This document shows, in pieces, positions 27,060 through 36,185 of a stretch of DNA of 64,000 bases. Position 1 is the first letter of the stretch. Every line of letters begins with the position of its first letter. The notes under the pieces were generated by a model. It saw only the letters and a program-made list of their open reading frames with translations, did not search any database and was not told the DNA's origin. The position numbers and the translations under genes are program-made. Source of the stretch: Pseudomonas oryzae (GTDB taxonomy: Bacteria > Pseudomonadota > Gammaproteobacteria > Pseudomonadales > Pseudomonadaceae); the NCBI RefSeq assembly GCF_900104805.1, contig NZ_LT629751.1, forward strand, positions 186,001-250,000, in the 5' to 3' direction.

Positions 27060-27950
27060 CTAGCCGGACAAGCCCAGCAGCGTCGCCGCTTCGGCGAAGC
27101 AGGCCTCGGCCAGCGCCAGGCGCGGCGCGCTGCGGCGCAGGATCAGGCCGAGCGGGGCGAGGGTGTGGGCGGCCTCGATGGGCGTCAGGCCGAGGTACTC
27201 GGTCAGCCGGTCCAGGCCGCTGTCCAGCGGCATCACCGCACAGCACAGGCCGGCGCTGACGGCCTGCAGCAGCTGGTGCACGGCATCGGTCTCCAGGCGT
27301 GGCTGCGGGCTGAGGCCGCGGCTGCGCAGGGCGTGATCGATGGACTGGCGAAAGTGCATGCCGCTGGACAGCAGCCCGAGCGGCAGGGCGGCCACCGCTT
27401 CCCAGTCCAGGGGCGCCTGCGCGAAGTGGAAGTGACGGCGGTCGTGCAGCAGCCCCATGCGCGTTTCCGCCAGCTCCAGGCTGTCGAAGTGTTCGCGATC
27501 GAGCCGGTCGAGGTAGGAAATTCCCAGATCGAGCTGGTTGCGCCCGAGGCGCTCGAGAATCTGCTCGCTGCTCAGGGAGAACAGCTGGAAGCGCAGTTCC
27601 GGATGGCGCTCGGCGAACAGCTGCACCAGGCGCAGCGGATCGAACCCCGCCAGCGGCACCACGCCCAGGCGCAGGGTGCCGACCAGTTGGCCGCGGCAGG
27701 CCGCCGCTTCGGCGTACAGGCCGTCCTGGGCCGCGAGCAGGCTGCGCGCCCAGGCGAGGATGCGCTCGCCCTCGGCGGTGAAGCCCTCGAAGCGCTGGCC
27801 GCGGCGCACCAGCTCGAGGCCCAGCTCCTCCTCCAGGTTGCGCAGGCGCATCGACAGGGTCGGCTGGGTGACATGGCAGCGCGCCGCCGCCTGGCCGAAG
27901 TGGCGGGTTTCGTCGAGGGCGACGAGAAAGCGCAGTTGCTTGATGTCCAT
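27060..27950 (-). CDS. LysR-family transcriptional regulator
   Basis: The 296-residue protein has the N-terminal LysR helix-turn-helix (MDIKQLRFLVALDETRHFGQ and AARCHVTQPTLSMRLRNLE) and a periplasmic-binding-like effector domain (about 90-296). It lies upstream of fdhD on the same strand with a 121-base gap, so it may regulate fdhD and the molybdoenzyme. LysR genes are usually divergent from their target, and this one is not. Its effector cannot be read from the sequence. Confidence 0.9.
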   Translation of the reverse strand: MDIKQLRFLVALDETRHFGQAAARCHVTQPTLSMRLRNLEEELGLELVRRGQRFEGFTAEGERILAWARSLLAAQDGLYAEAAACRGQLVGTLRLGVVPLAGFDPLRLVQLFAERHPELRFQLFSLSSEQILERLGRNQLDLGISYLDRLDREHFDSLELAETRMGLLHDRRHFHFAQAPLDWEAVAALPLGLLSSGMHFRQSIDHALRSRGLSPQPRLETDAVHQLLQAVSAGLCCAVMPLDSGLDRLTEYLGLTPIEAAHTLAPLGLILRRSAPRLALAEACFAEAATLLGLSG

Positions 27951-28029
27951 CGGCGGCGTGGTCCGGGCGCAGGGATGGCGCGACTCTGCCATAACCCTGC
28001 GCCGGGCGCATCGTCTTGTCGGGAGGGCG

Positions 28030-28509
28030 TCAGGTGGCCGTGAGGCTGGTGTAGTCCGCGATCTCGGGAGCTTCGTCGCACCGACGCTGGTGGGTCTGCA
28101 GTTGTTGCCAGATGCGTTCGCCGTCCTTGATGCACAGATGGATCGGCGAGAGGGAAAACTGGTGGAGTTGCAGCACGGCGATGCAGTCCTGCCACTGCTC
28201 GATCTCCAGGCGCCGCAGCCTGGCAAGGTTGAAGAGGTGTTCCTGGCCGCTCCACAGGCCGAGCAGGAAGTCCCGGCAGATTTCACTCTGCCCGTCTCCC
28301 GTGCCGCTGAGGGCGGCTTCCAGCAGTCTGGCGAGGGCTTCCTGCGCCTGGGGAATCATCGTCCGTTGCTCTGAACGCCAGCGTTCGTACCGCGCCATGC
28401 GCGCTTCCAAAGCGTGTTCGATCTCGGCTTCCTCGCGGGCGCGGCGGGCGCGCTCGATATCGTTGGCCGGGCGCTTGATCGGGAGGGGTACTGCAGCATC
28501 GTCACTCAT
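28030..28509 (-). CDS. Conserved-looking hypothetical protein
   Basis: The 159-residue cytosolic protein starts with a Pro/charged segment and a strongly helical, Arg/Glu-rich region (about 18-50: NDIERARRAREEAEIEHALE), then a more hydrophobic C-terminal half (FLLGLWSGQEHLFNLARLRR). ATG 28509 follows a GGGAGG ribosome-binding site, which supports translation. No motif or family is recognised. It is 79 bases upstream of the LysR gene on the same strand. Confidence 0.7.
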   Translation of the reverse strand: MSDDAAVPLPIKRPANDIERARRAREEAEIEHALEARMARYERWRSEQRTMIPQAQEALARLLEAALSGTGDGQSEICRDFLLGLWSGQEHLFNLARLRRLEIEQWQDCIAVLQLHQFSLSPIHLCIKDGERIWQQLQTHQRRCDEAPEIADYTSLTAT

Positions 28510-28810
28510 CGAGACCTCCCACAACTGACCGCTGCCGAACCGGTGGCAGCGGGTTTCCACTCAACAACAGTGTGAAGTCTGTATGCAATTAGACTGCAGT
28601 CAAGTTGACGTCTGAATGTTGACGACGAGCGGGGAGGGAGCGACGGAACGAGAGGTTTTGGGGTGGGGAGCTGGCTGGTGGTGGCGGGTGTCGGTCTGTC
28701 GGCGTTCTGCTGGCGGAAAGTCGACGGTTATCCGCCGTCGATCGGGGTAACGTCGGCCAGGCCGGAGTCGCGCAGGCGAGCGGGAAAACCCCACCCGCCT
28801 GCGGCGATGT
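28510..28810. other. Intergenic stretch without a convincing gene
   Basis: About 300 bases between the hypothetical gene and the putA terminator. Short open frames on both strands lack ribosome-binding sites and protein-like composition. The AT-richer part at 28560-28620 could hold the promoter of the hypothetical gene. Confidence 0.5.
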
Positions 28811-28837
28811 CCCTTGCCGGCCAGTCGCCGGCAAGGG
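28811..28837 (-). terminator. putA terminator hairpin
   Basis: A perfect 11-bp stem (CCCTTGCCGGC, 28811-28821, with 28827-28837) and 5-base loop lie 12 bases past the putA stop. There is no long T-run. Confidence 0.7.
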
Positions 28838-28849
28838 GCAGGGCAACGC

Positions 28850-31800
28850 TTAGCCGATGGTCATCAGGCTGGCGTTGCCGCCGGCGGCGGCGGTGTTGAC
28901 GCTCAGGGCGTGCTCGACCAGCAGGCGCTCCAGCGGGATGTCGCTGTCGCCCTTGTTCAGGCCGTTGACGCCGACGATCGCCCCCGGGCGCTTGGCGGCC
29001 AGCTGGCAGACTTCGCGCAGCTGGTCGGAATCGCCATGGTGGATGATGGCGTCGAAGGCCAGTTCGCAGGTGGTCCAGTCGCCGACCAGCTGGATGCGCT
29101 GCTGCACTTCCCTGGGCAGCTGGCCGAGCAGCTTGCGGTTGGCCGCGTTGTCCTGCCACAGCACCTGGCAGCCCACCGCCAGCACGGCGGCCAGCTGGGT
29201 CAGCAGGTCCTGGGCGTCGTCGGCCAGGCACAGCACGCGCTCGCGCGGCAGCAGGCTGTAGCTGTTGCGCTCGCCGGTCGGGCCGGTCAGCAGCTGGATG
29301 ATGCCGCTGGCGGCCAGCGCCGCGTAGCGCTCGGCCAGTTCAGCCAGTTCGGGCTGCTGCTTGCGCGCCCAGTCCAGCAGGGCCTGGAACACCGGGCCGC
29401 GCGACTCCGGACGCTGCACCTCGCCTTCCTGCAGCTGCTTGCTGACCGCATCCTGCGGGCGGGTGGCGAGCAGGCGGTACAGGTACAGCGGGCCGCCGGC
29501 CTTCGGGCCGGTGCCGGACAGGCCCTCGCCGCCGAACGGCTGCACGCCGACCACCGCGCCGACCATGTTGCGGTTGACGTAGAGGTTGCCGACCTTGGCG
29601 GTATCCACCACCTGGGCGATGGTCTCGTCGATGCGGGTGTGCACGCCGAGGGTCAGGCCGTAGCCGCTGGCGTTGATCTGCGCCAGCAGCTCGTCCAGCT
29701 CGGCGCGGCGGTAGCGCACCACGTGCAGCACCGGGCCGAAGATCTCGCGCTTGAGCTCGTCGAAGCTGTCCAGCTCGATCAGGGTCGGCATCACGAAGGT
29801 GCCGCGCTTGATTTCCTCGCCGTTGGCGCGCGACAGCTGGTGCACCTTGCGGCCCTTGTCGCGCATGGCCTGGATGTGCCGCTCGATGTTGCCCTTGGCC
29901 TCCTCGTCGATCACCGGACCGATGTCGGTGTTGAGGCGCTCCGGGTTGCCCAGGCTGTACTCGGCCATGGCGCCCTTGAGCATCGCCAGCACGCGGTCGG
30001 CGACGTCTTCCTGCACGCACAGCACGCGCAGCGCGGAGCAGCGCTGGCCGGCGCTGTCGAAGGCGGAGGCGATCACGTCGACCACCACCTGCTCGGTCAG
30101 CGCCGAGGAGTCGACGATCATCGCGTTCTGCCCGCCGGTCTCGGCGATCAGCGGCAGCGGGCGGCCCTGGGCGTCGAGGCGGCCGGCGAGGTTGCGCTGG
30201 ATGATCCCGGCGACCTCGGTGGAGCCGGTGAACATCACCCCGCGGATGCGCTCGTCGGCGATCAGCGCGGCGCCCACGCTCTCGCCGCGGCCCGGCAGCA
30301 GCTGCACGGCGCCGGCCGGCACGCCGGCCTCGAGGAGGATGCGTACCGCCTGGGTGGCGATCAGCGGGGTCTGCTCGGCGGGCTTGGCCAGCACGGTGTT
30401 GCCGGCGGCCAGCGCGGCGGCCACCTGGCCGCTGAAGATCGCCAGCGGGAAGTTCCACGGGCTGATGCACACCACCGGGCCCAGCGGGCGGTGGGTGTCG
30501 TTGCTGAAGTGGTTGCGCGCCTGCGCCGCGTAGTAGCGCAGGAAGTCGACCGCCTCGCGCACCTCGGCGATGGCGTTGGCGAAGGTCTTGCCGGATTCGC
30601 GCACCAGCAGGCCCATCAGCTGCTGGATCTCGGCCTCCATCTGGTCGGCGGCGCGTTCCAGCACGCCGGCGCGCTCGGCCGGCAGGGTGGACTGCCAGAT
30701 CTGCCCGCTGGCCACCGCGCACAGCACGGCGCTGCGCACGTCCTCGAGGCTCGCCTCGTGCACCTGGCCGACGATGTCGCGGTGGTCGGCGGGGTTCTTC
30801 ACCGGTTGCGCCGCGGCGGGGGCGGCGCTGTCGCAGCCGAGCATCGGCAGCGCCTGGTACTGGTGGTTGGCGGTCGACAGCAGCGCCGAGGACAGCGAGC
30901 CCAGACGATGCTCGTTGGCCAGGTCGATGCCGCTGGAGTTGACCCGCGCCGCGCCGTACAGGGCGCGCGGCAGCGGGATGCGCGGGTGCGGCAGGCCGAG
31001 GGTGCCTTCCTGGGCGGCCATCTGCTCGACCTGGGCGACCGGATCCTCGACCAGATCCTTGAGCGAGATGCTGTGGTCGGCGATGCGGTTGACGAACGAG
31101 GTGTTGGCGCCGTTCTCCAGCAGGCGGCGCACCAGGTAGGCGAGCAGCGTCTCGTGGCTGCCGACCGGGGCGTAGATGCGGCACGGGCGGTTCAGCTTGC
31201 CGTCGGCGACCTTGCCGACCACCTGCTCGTAGAGCGGCTCGCCCATGCCGTGCAGGCACTGGAACTCGTACTGGCCGGGGTAGTAGTTCTGCCCGGCGAG
31301 CTGGTAGATGGCCGACAGCGAGTGGGCGTTGTGGGTGGCGAACTGCGGGTAGATCGCCTCCGGCACCGCCAGCAGCTTGCGCGCGCAGGCGATGTAGGAC
31401 AGGTCGGTGTACGGCTTGCGGGTGTACACCGGGAAGCCTTCCAGGCCCTCGACCTGGGCGCGCTTGATCTCGCTGTCCCAGTAGGCGCCCTTGACCAGGC
31501 GGATCATCAGGCGGTGGCGGCTGCGCTTGGCCAGGTCGATCACGTAGTCGATCACGTACGGGCAGCGCTTCTGGTAGGCCTGGATGACGAAGCCGATGCC
31601 GTTCCAGCCGGCCAGCTTGGGCTCGAAGCACAGGCGCTCGAGCAGGTCCAGCGACAGCTCCAGGCGGTCGGCCTCCTCCGCGTCGATGTTGATGCCGATG
31701 TCGTACTGGCGGGCCAGCAGGGTCAGGCCGAGCAGGGTCGGATACAGCTCGTCCATCACCCGCTCGTGCTGGGCGCGGCTGTAGCGCGGGTGCAGGGCGG

Positions 31801-32785
31801 ACAGCTTGATCGAGATGCCCGGACCCTCGTAGATGCCGCGGCCGTGGGAGGCCTTGCCGATGGCGTGGATGGCCTGCTCGTAGGAGGCCAGGTAGCGCTT
31901 GGCGTCATCAAAGGTCAGCGCCGCCTCGCCGAGCATGTCGTAGGAGTAGCGGAAGCCCTTGGCTTCCAGGCTGGCGGCGTTGGCCAGCGCCTCGGCGATG
32001 GTCTCGCCGGTGACGAACTGCTCGCCCATCAGGCGCATGGCCATGTCCACGCCCTTGCGGATCACCGGCTCGCCGCTCTTGCCGATGATGCGGTTGAGCG
32101 CGGCGGTCATGCCGCTCTCGTTGTGGGTGGAGACCAGCTTGCCGGTGATCAACAGGCCCCAGCTCGCCGCGTTGACGAACATCGACGGGCTCTGGCCGAG
32201 GTGCTGGCTCCAGTTGCCGTTGGCGATCTTGTCGCGGATCAGGGCGTCGCGGGTGGCCTTGTCCGGGATGCGCAGCAGCGCCTCGGCCAGGCACATCAGC
32301 GCCACGCCTTCCTGCGAGGACAGCGAGAACTCCTGCAGCAGGCCCTGCACCAGACCCTGGCGGCCGCCGGCGTTCTTCTGGTTGCGCAGCTTCTCGGCCA
32401 GGCTCAGCGCCAGCTTCTGGCTGGCCTCGGCCAGCTCGCGCGGCATGCGCGCCTGCTCCAGCAGCATCGGCACCGCCTCGGTTTCCGGGCGACGGTAGGC
32501 GGCGGTGATCGAGGCGCGCAGCACCGACTGCGGCAGGATGCTCTCGGCGAAGTGCAGGAACACCTGCAGGCCCTGCTCGGTCAGCGCTTCCAGCGGCTCC
32601 TCGCCGGCGGCCACGGCCAGGCCGTTGTGCTCGGCCGGGGTTGCACCGCTCTCGATCTGCTCGAGGTAGTTGAAGATCGCCTGTTTGATCAGCCAGTGCG
32701 GCGTGCGGTCGATCTGCTGGGCGGCCTTCTTCAGGCGGTCGCGGGTGGCGTCGTCGAGTTTCACGCCAAGAGTGGTGCTTGCCAT
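28850..32785 (-). CDS. putA: Trifunctional proline utilisation protein PutA
   Basis: PutA oxidises proline to glutamate via proline dehydrogenase (FAD) and P5C dehydrogenase (NAD+) and represses its own regulon. At 1311 residues it has all parts: an N-terminal ribbon-helix-helix (TTLGVKLDDATRDRLKKAA), the PRODH barrel (about 200-560; GPGISIKLSALHPRYS, INIDAEEADRLELSLDL), the aldehyde dehydrogenase domain (about 640-1110; catalytic Cys in SAGQRCSALRV) and a C-terminal domain. ATG 32785 has an AGGA ribosome-binding site. Candidate operator motifs lie upstream at 32840-33092. The partner putP is absent here. Confidence 0.96.
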   Translation of the reverse strand: MASTTLGVKLDDATRDRLKKAAQQIDRTPHWLIKQAIFNYLEQIESGATPAEHNGLAVAAGEEPLEALTEQGLQVFLHFAESILPQSVLRASITAAYRRPETEAVPMLLEQARMPRELAEASQKLALSLAEKLRNQKNAGGRQGLVQGLLQEFSLSSQEGVALMCLAEALLRIPDKATRDALIRDKIANGNWSQHLGQSPSMFVNAASWGLLITGKLVSTHNESGMTAALNRIIGKSGEPVIRKGVDMAMRLMGEQFVTGETIAEALANAASLEAKGFRYSYDMLGEAALTFDDAKRYLASYEQAIHAIGKASHGRGIYEGPGISIKLSALHPRYSRAQHERVMDELYPTLLGLTLLARQYDIGINIDAEEADRLELSLDLLERLCFEPKLAGWNGIGFVIQAYQKRCPYVIDYVIDLAKRSRHRLMIRLVKGAYWDSEIKRAQVEGLEGFPVYTRKPYTDLSYIACARKLLAVPEAIYPQFATHNAHSLSAIYQLAGQNYYPGQYEFQCLHGMGEPLYEQVVGKVADGKLNRPCRIYAPVGSHETLLAYLVRRLLENGANTSFVNRIADHSISLKDLVEDPVAQVEQMAAQEGTLGLPHPRIPLPRALYGAARVNSSGIDLANEHRLGSLSSALLSTANHQYQALPMLGCDSAAPAAAQPVKNPADHRDIVGQVHEASLEDVRSAVLCAVASGQIWQSTLPAERAGVLERAADQMEAEIQQLMGLLVRESGKTFANAIAEVREAVDFLRYYAAQARNHFSNDTHRPLGPVVCISPWNFPLAIFSGQVAAALAAGNTVLAKPAEQTPLIATQAVRILLEAGVPAGAVQLLPGRGESVGAALIADERIRGVMFTGSTEVAGIIQRNLAGRLDAQGRPLPLIAETGGQNAMIVDSSALTEQVVVDVIASAFDSAGQRCSALRVLCVQEDVADRVLAMLKGAMAEYSLGNPERLNTDIGPVIDEEAKGNIERHIQAMRDKGRKVHQLSRANGEEIKRGTFVMPTLIELDSFDELKREIFGPVLHVVRYRRAELDELLAQINASGYGLTLGVHTRIDETIAQVVDTAKVGNLYVNRNMVGAVVGVQPFGGEGLSGTGPKAGGPLYLYRLLATRPQDAVSKQLQEGEVQRPESRGPVFQALLDWARKQQPELAELAERYAALAASGIIQLLTGPTGERNSYSLLPRERVLCLADDAQDLLTQLAAVLAVGCQVLWQDNAANRKLLGQLPREVQQRIQLVGDWTTCELAFDAIIHHGDSDQLREVCQLAAKRPGAIVGVNGLNKGDSDIPLERLLVEHALSVNTAAAGGNASLMTIG

Positions 32786-32839
32786 GACGGGGATCCTGTC
32801 TTGTTGTGTGCGCAGGGAGTGCGTGGCGGAAGATTAAGC

Positions 32840-33092
32840 GCAACCCTGTACCGGGTGCAACCCAGGTGCAACCGAGTCATCGGTTGCTGCCGACGAGTTG
32901 CGCTTCTGGATCCGAGGCGCACTGGCCGTCGGTCGTGCCGCGTGTGGCACAGGCCTGGAGCAAGGATAGGAGAAATCGCCGGTTGCGCGAGGACGCTGGT
33001 CGGAAGGCGCGGGCTGGTCGAGGGGTGAAACCGGTTGCCGGAATCGGTTGCGCCTGGTTCCGGGCGGGCGCGGCGGGCGGTGAGGTGCAACC
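32840..33092. promoter_or_regulatory. Cluster of GCAACC/GGTTGC motifs, candidate PutA operators
   Basis: Eight copies of GCAACC or its complement occur in 253 bases: 32840, 32857, 32868, 32882, 32981, 33033, 33046 and 33087. Three extend to TGCAAC (starting 32856, 32867, 33086), the complement of GTTGCA, the operator core known for E. coli PutA. Two are exact GGTGCAACC direct repeats 11 bp apart (32854-32862, 32865-32873). The DNA-binding domain in PutA makes autoregulation the obvious reading. Confidence 0.7.
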
Positions 33093-33142
33093 GCCGGATG
33101 GCGGCGCCGAGGACGGTGGGCGGCGCGGTCGGGGGGGGAGGG

Positions 33143-33168
33143 GCGGAAGCCCGGGCCCGGGCTTCCGC
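33143..33168 (-). terminator. 26-bp perfect palindrome after the permease gene
   Basis: A perfect palindrome (half-site GCGGAAGCCCGGG) lies 10 bases past the permease stop. It probably ends the permease transcript, although the following minus-strand sequence is C-rich rather than T-rich. Confidence 0.55.
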
Positions 33169-33177
33169 AGAGCCGGC

Positions 33178-34434
33178 TTACCAGCCGGCCGGCAGCAGCT
33201 CCAGGGAGCTGCAGATCGCGTAGGCGGCGCTGGCCAGGTAGATCAGCACGATGGCGATCTGGATCGCCGGATGGGCGATCCAGCCGCACTGCCAGGCCGG
33301 CTGCAGGTCGCCCTGGCGGCGCGCGGCGCGCAGCATCAGGATCGGCATGATCGACAGGATCACGCCGCTGAAGGCGCCGGCGAAGTACAGCGCGTTGACG
33401 AAGCCGACCATGCCGCTGTAGGCCAGCACGAAGGGCGGCACGCAGACCAGGCCGAGCACCACCAGGCGGGTCTTGGGCTGGGTTTCCGCGCCGAGGGAGT
33501 GGAACTTGTCGAAGATGTTGGTCAGGAAGCTGCCGCCCAGGCCCCAGTAGGAGGTCAGCATGGCGCACAGGGCGAAGGTGTTGGCGGTGTAGAACGCCCA
33601 CTGGCCGAGCGCCTGGCCCCAGGCCAGGGTGGCCACCTCGGTCTGGTTCTCCAGGCCGGTGAGGGCGATCACCGACATAGGCACGATCGACAGCAGCACG
33701 AAGGTCAGGCCCATGCCGGTGATCACCGCCTTGGGCAGGCGCTCGGGGGCATGGCTGAAGCCGCGCGCCATCTCCGGCACGATGTACTGGGCGGAGAAGC
33801 AGAACACCGCGATGTTGAACACCGGCACCATGTACACCCAGTCGCCCTCGAACAGGCGGGCGGCGTCGGTGTTCTCGTTGACCAGGGTGGCGATCACCAG
33901 GATGACGATCATGCTGACCATGCCGATGCTGATGAACTTCTCGCCCTTGCCGATGGCGCCCAGGCCCATGTACAGCACCAGCGCCGCCGGCACGAAGAAC
34001 AGCAGGCTGCCGAGCGCCGGGTCGATGCCGAGGAAGGCGCTGAGGATCTTGCCGCTGCCGCTCATGTAGGCGATCAGCGCGCCGATGCTGTTGACCGCCA
34101 CCGAGGCGAAGATCGCCCAGGCGCCGAACGAGCCCACGTAGCGCTGGGCCAGGCCGCTGAGCTGGTTGTGGGTGCGGGTGCGCAGCGCGGTTTCCGACAC
34201 GTAGAGCATGGAAATGGTGGTGAACACGCCGGCCACCGCCAGCCAGATCAGCAGCGGCATGAAGCCGGCCTTGCGGCTGGCGTAGGCCATCGACAGCACG
34301 CCGGCGCCGATGTTGGTGCCGACGATCATCGCCACGGCTTCGAGGAAGCTCAGGCGCTTGACCTCGAGGCCCGACGCGTCGACGGCCTCTCCTGCAGCCT
34401 GATCCTGGAAGTTCTGGACCCGGGTATTACTCAT
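33178..34434 (-). CDS. Aromatic amino acid permease family transporter (HAAAP, TyrP/Mtr-like)
   Basis: The 418-residue protein has about 11 transmembrane helices and the family N-terminus: EAVAMIVGTNIGAGVLSMAY, then ASRKAGFMPLLIWL. Later FCFSAQYIVPEMARG is also typical. HAAAP carriers import Trp, Tyr, Phe or related amino acids by proton symport. It lies upstream of putA on the same strand with a 392-base regulatory gap, in the place where pseudomonads often have a proline permease; a proline-linked substrate is therefore possible but not supported by family. ATG 34434 follows GAGGAT. Confidence 0.88.
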   Translation of the reverse strand: MSNTRVQNFQDQAAGEAVDASGLEVKRLSFLEAVAMIVGTNIGAGVLSMAYASRKAGFMPLLIWLAVAGVFTTISMLYVSETALRTRTHNQLSGLAQRYVGSFGAWAIFASVAVNSIGALIAYMSGSGKILSAFLGIDPALGSLLFFVPAALVLYMGLGAIGKGEKFISIGMVSMIVILVIATLVNENTDAARLFEGDWVYMVPVFNIAVFCFSAQYIVPEMARGFSHAPERLPKAVITGMGLTFVLLSIVPMSVIALTGLENQTEVATLAWGQALGQWAFYTANTFALCAMLTSYWGLGGSFLTNIFDKFHSLGAETQPKTRLVVLGLVCVPPFVLAYSGMVGFVNALYFAGAFSGVILSIMPILMLRAARRQGDLQPAWQCGWIAHPAIQIAIVLIYLASAAYAICSSLELLPAGW

Positions 34435-34667
34435 GACAGCATCCTCAGATGAACATTCAACCAACAGAAGGCCCTGACCTTGAGCTGCCTGGCCTTTGCG
34501 TCTGCGAACGAACGAGGGCACTGCGGGACAACGGTGGGGAAGGGGCCTCCTGGCAATCGTCCTGATTCCGGCTGGGGTGCGGAGGCAGGGTGCGGGCGCA
34601 CGGCTCCGGACCGCCGGTTTCAAGCGGGCGGTGAAAATATCACACGGGATGTTGTTTTATTTGAAAT

Positions 34668-34695
34668 GCCTGATTCGACTTTGGTCGAATCAGGC
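34668..34695 (-). terminator. Terminator after chrA
   Basis: A perfect 12-bp stem (GCCTGATTCGAC, 34668-34679, with 34684-34695) and TTTG loop lie 30 bases past the chrA stop, followed on the minus strand by an A/T-rich run. Confidence 0.8.
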
Positions 34696-34724
34696 CAGGA
34701 CAGGGCACGACCTTTGCCAGCGGC

Positions 34725-36083
34725 TCAGTTCAGCGCCAGATGCACCAGCAGCCCCGCCAGCGCGCAGCCGCCCAGCACCTCGATCACCCCGCGCTGGAAG
34801 CGCAGCAGGGCCAGCGCGGCGGCCAGGGCGATCAGCGCCGACGGCCAGTCGAAGCGGCCGGCGAAGCCTTCCGGCCACAGCACGTGGTAGCCGAAGAACA
34901 GCGCCAGGTTGAGGATCACCCCGACCACCGCGGCGGTGATGCCGGTCAGCGGCGCGGTGAAGCGCAGCTCGCCGTGGGTCGACTCCACCAGCGGCCCGCC
35001 GGCGAGGATGAACAGGAACGACGGCAGGAAGGTGAACCAGGTGACCAGGCAGGCGGCCACGGCGCCGGCGAGGAACGCCTGCTCCGGGCCGAACAGCTCC
35101 AGCACGTAGCCGCCGACGAAGCCGACGAAGGCCACCACCATGATCAGCGGGCCGGGCGTGGTCTCGCCCAGCGCCAGGCCGTCGATCATCTGCGTCGGCG
35201 TCAGCCAGCCGTAGTGGCCGACCGCGCCCTGGTAGACGTAGGGCAGCACCGCGTAGGCGCCGCCGAAGGTGAGCAGGGCGGCCTTGGTGAAGAACCAGCC
35301 CATCTGCGTCAGGTGGCCGTGCCAGCCGAACAGCGCGGTGAGCAGGGCCATCGGCAGCAGCCAGAGCAGCGCGCCGACCAGCGCGGTGCGCAGCAGGCGC
35401 GAGCCGTGAAAGCGCGCATGGGCGGGCGTCGGCGTGTGATCGTCGATCAGCGCCGGGCCGTAGGCATGTTTCGCCGCAGCGTGGCCGCCGCCGGCCTGGA
35501 AGCGCTGCGGCGCCAGCCGCCCGCCGAGGTAGCCGAGCAGCGCGGCGCCCAGCACGATCAGCGGAAAAGGCACCTGCAGGGCGAAGATCGCCACGAATGC
35601 CGCGGCGGCGATGCCCCACAGCCAGGCGTTCTTCAGGGTGCGCGCGCCGATGCGGTGGGCGGCGTGCACGACGATGGCGGTGACCGCCGGCTTGATGCCG
35701 TAGAACAGTCCGGCGACCAGCGGCACATCGCCGAAGGCCAGGTAGATCCACGACAGGGCGATCAGGATGAACAGCGAGGGCAGCACGAACAGCGCCCCGG
35801 CGATCACCCCGCCGCGTGCGCCGTGCAGCAGCCAGCCCAGGTAGGTGGCCAGCTGCTGGGCCTCCGGGCCGGGCAGCAGCATGCAGAAGTTCAGCGCGTG
35901 CAGGAAGCGCTTCTCGGAGATCCAGCGGCGGCGCTCGACCAGCTCCTGGTGCATGATCGCGATCTGCCCGGCCGGGCCGCCGAAGCTGATGAAGCCGAGT
36001 CTGAGCCAGAACCGCAGGGCTTCGCGCAGGGCAGGCGCGGCGGGGGGCGTGTCCGCTGCGGACGGGGTACGGGGTTCGGTCAT
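34725..36083 (-). CDS. chrA: ChrA-type chromate ion transporter
   Basis: The 452-residue protein is a fused two-domain CHR transporter with about 10-12 membrane helices. The N-terminal repeat has [20 protein letters not shown] and [18 protein letters not shown]. The C-terminal repeat has [20 protein letters not shown] and [13 protein letters not shown]. ChrA proteins export chromate using the proton motive force in the long-chain family. No chrB or other metal gene is adjacent, so expression control is unknown. Some CHR proteins do not confer resistance. Confidence 0.92.
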   Translation of the reverse strand: MTEPRTPSAADTPPAAPALREALRFWLRLGFISFGGPAGQIAIMHQELVERRRWISEKRFLHALNFCMLLPGPEAQQLATYLGWLLHGARGGVIAGALFVLPSLFILIALSWIYLAFGDVPLVAGLFYGIKPAVTAIVVHAAHRIGARTLKNAWLWGIAAAAFVAIFALQVPFPLIVLGAALLGYLGGRLAPQRFQAGGGHAAAKHAYGPALIDDHTPTPAHARFHGSRLLRTALVGALLWLLPMALLTALFGWHGHLTQMGWFFTKAALLTFGGAYAVLPYVYQGAVGHYGWLTPTQMIDGLALGETTPGPLIMVVAFVGFVGGYVLELFGPEQAFLAGAVAACLVTWFTFLPSFLFILAGGPLVESTHGELRFTAPLTGITAAVVGVILNLALFFGYHVLWPEGFAGRFDWPSALIALAAALALLRFQRGVIEVLGGCALAGLLVHLALN

Positions 36084-36185
36084 GGGGCGGTGTCCCTGGT
36101 GGCGGTCGCCCCCTCCCGGGCGACGGTGGCGAATGGCGAGGACTGATCCGTGGCGGGGGTACAGACTCGGCGATGGCCCGGCAGT

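Noticed and set aside
28589-28846. Short minus-strand open frames between the hypothetical gene and putA
   Set aside because: Arg/Pro/Thr-rich translations without ribosome-binding sites or conserved-looking segments.
28814-33028. A 1400-codon open frame on the + strand
   Set aside because: It is the antisense shadow of putA; composition is GC-driven, and putA on the other strand has all expected domains.
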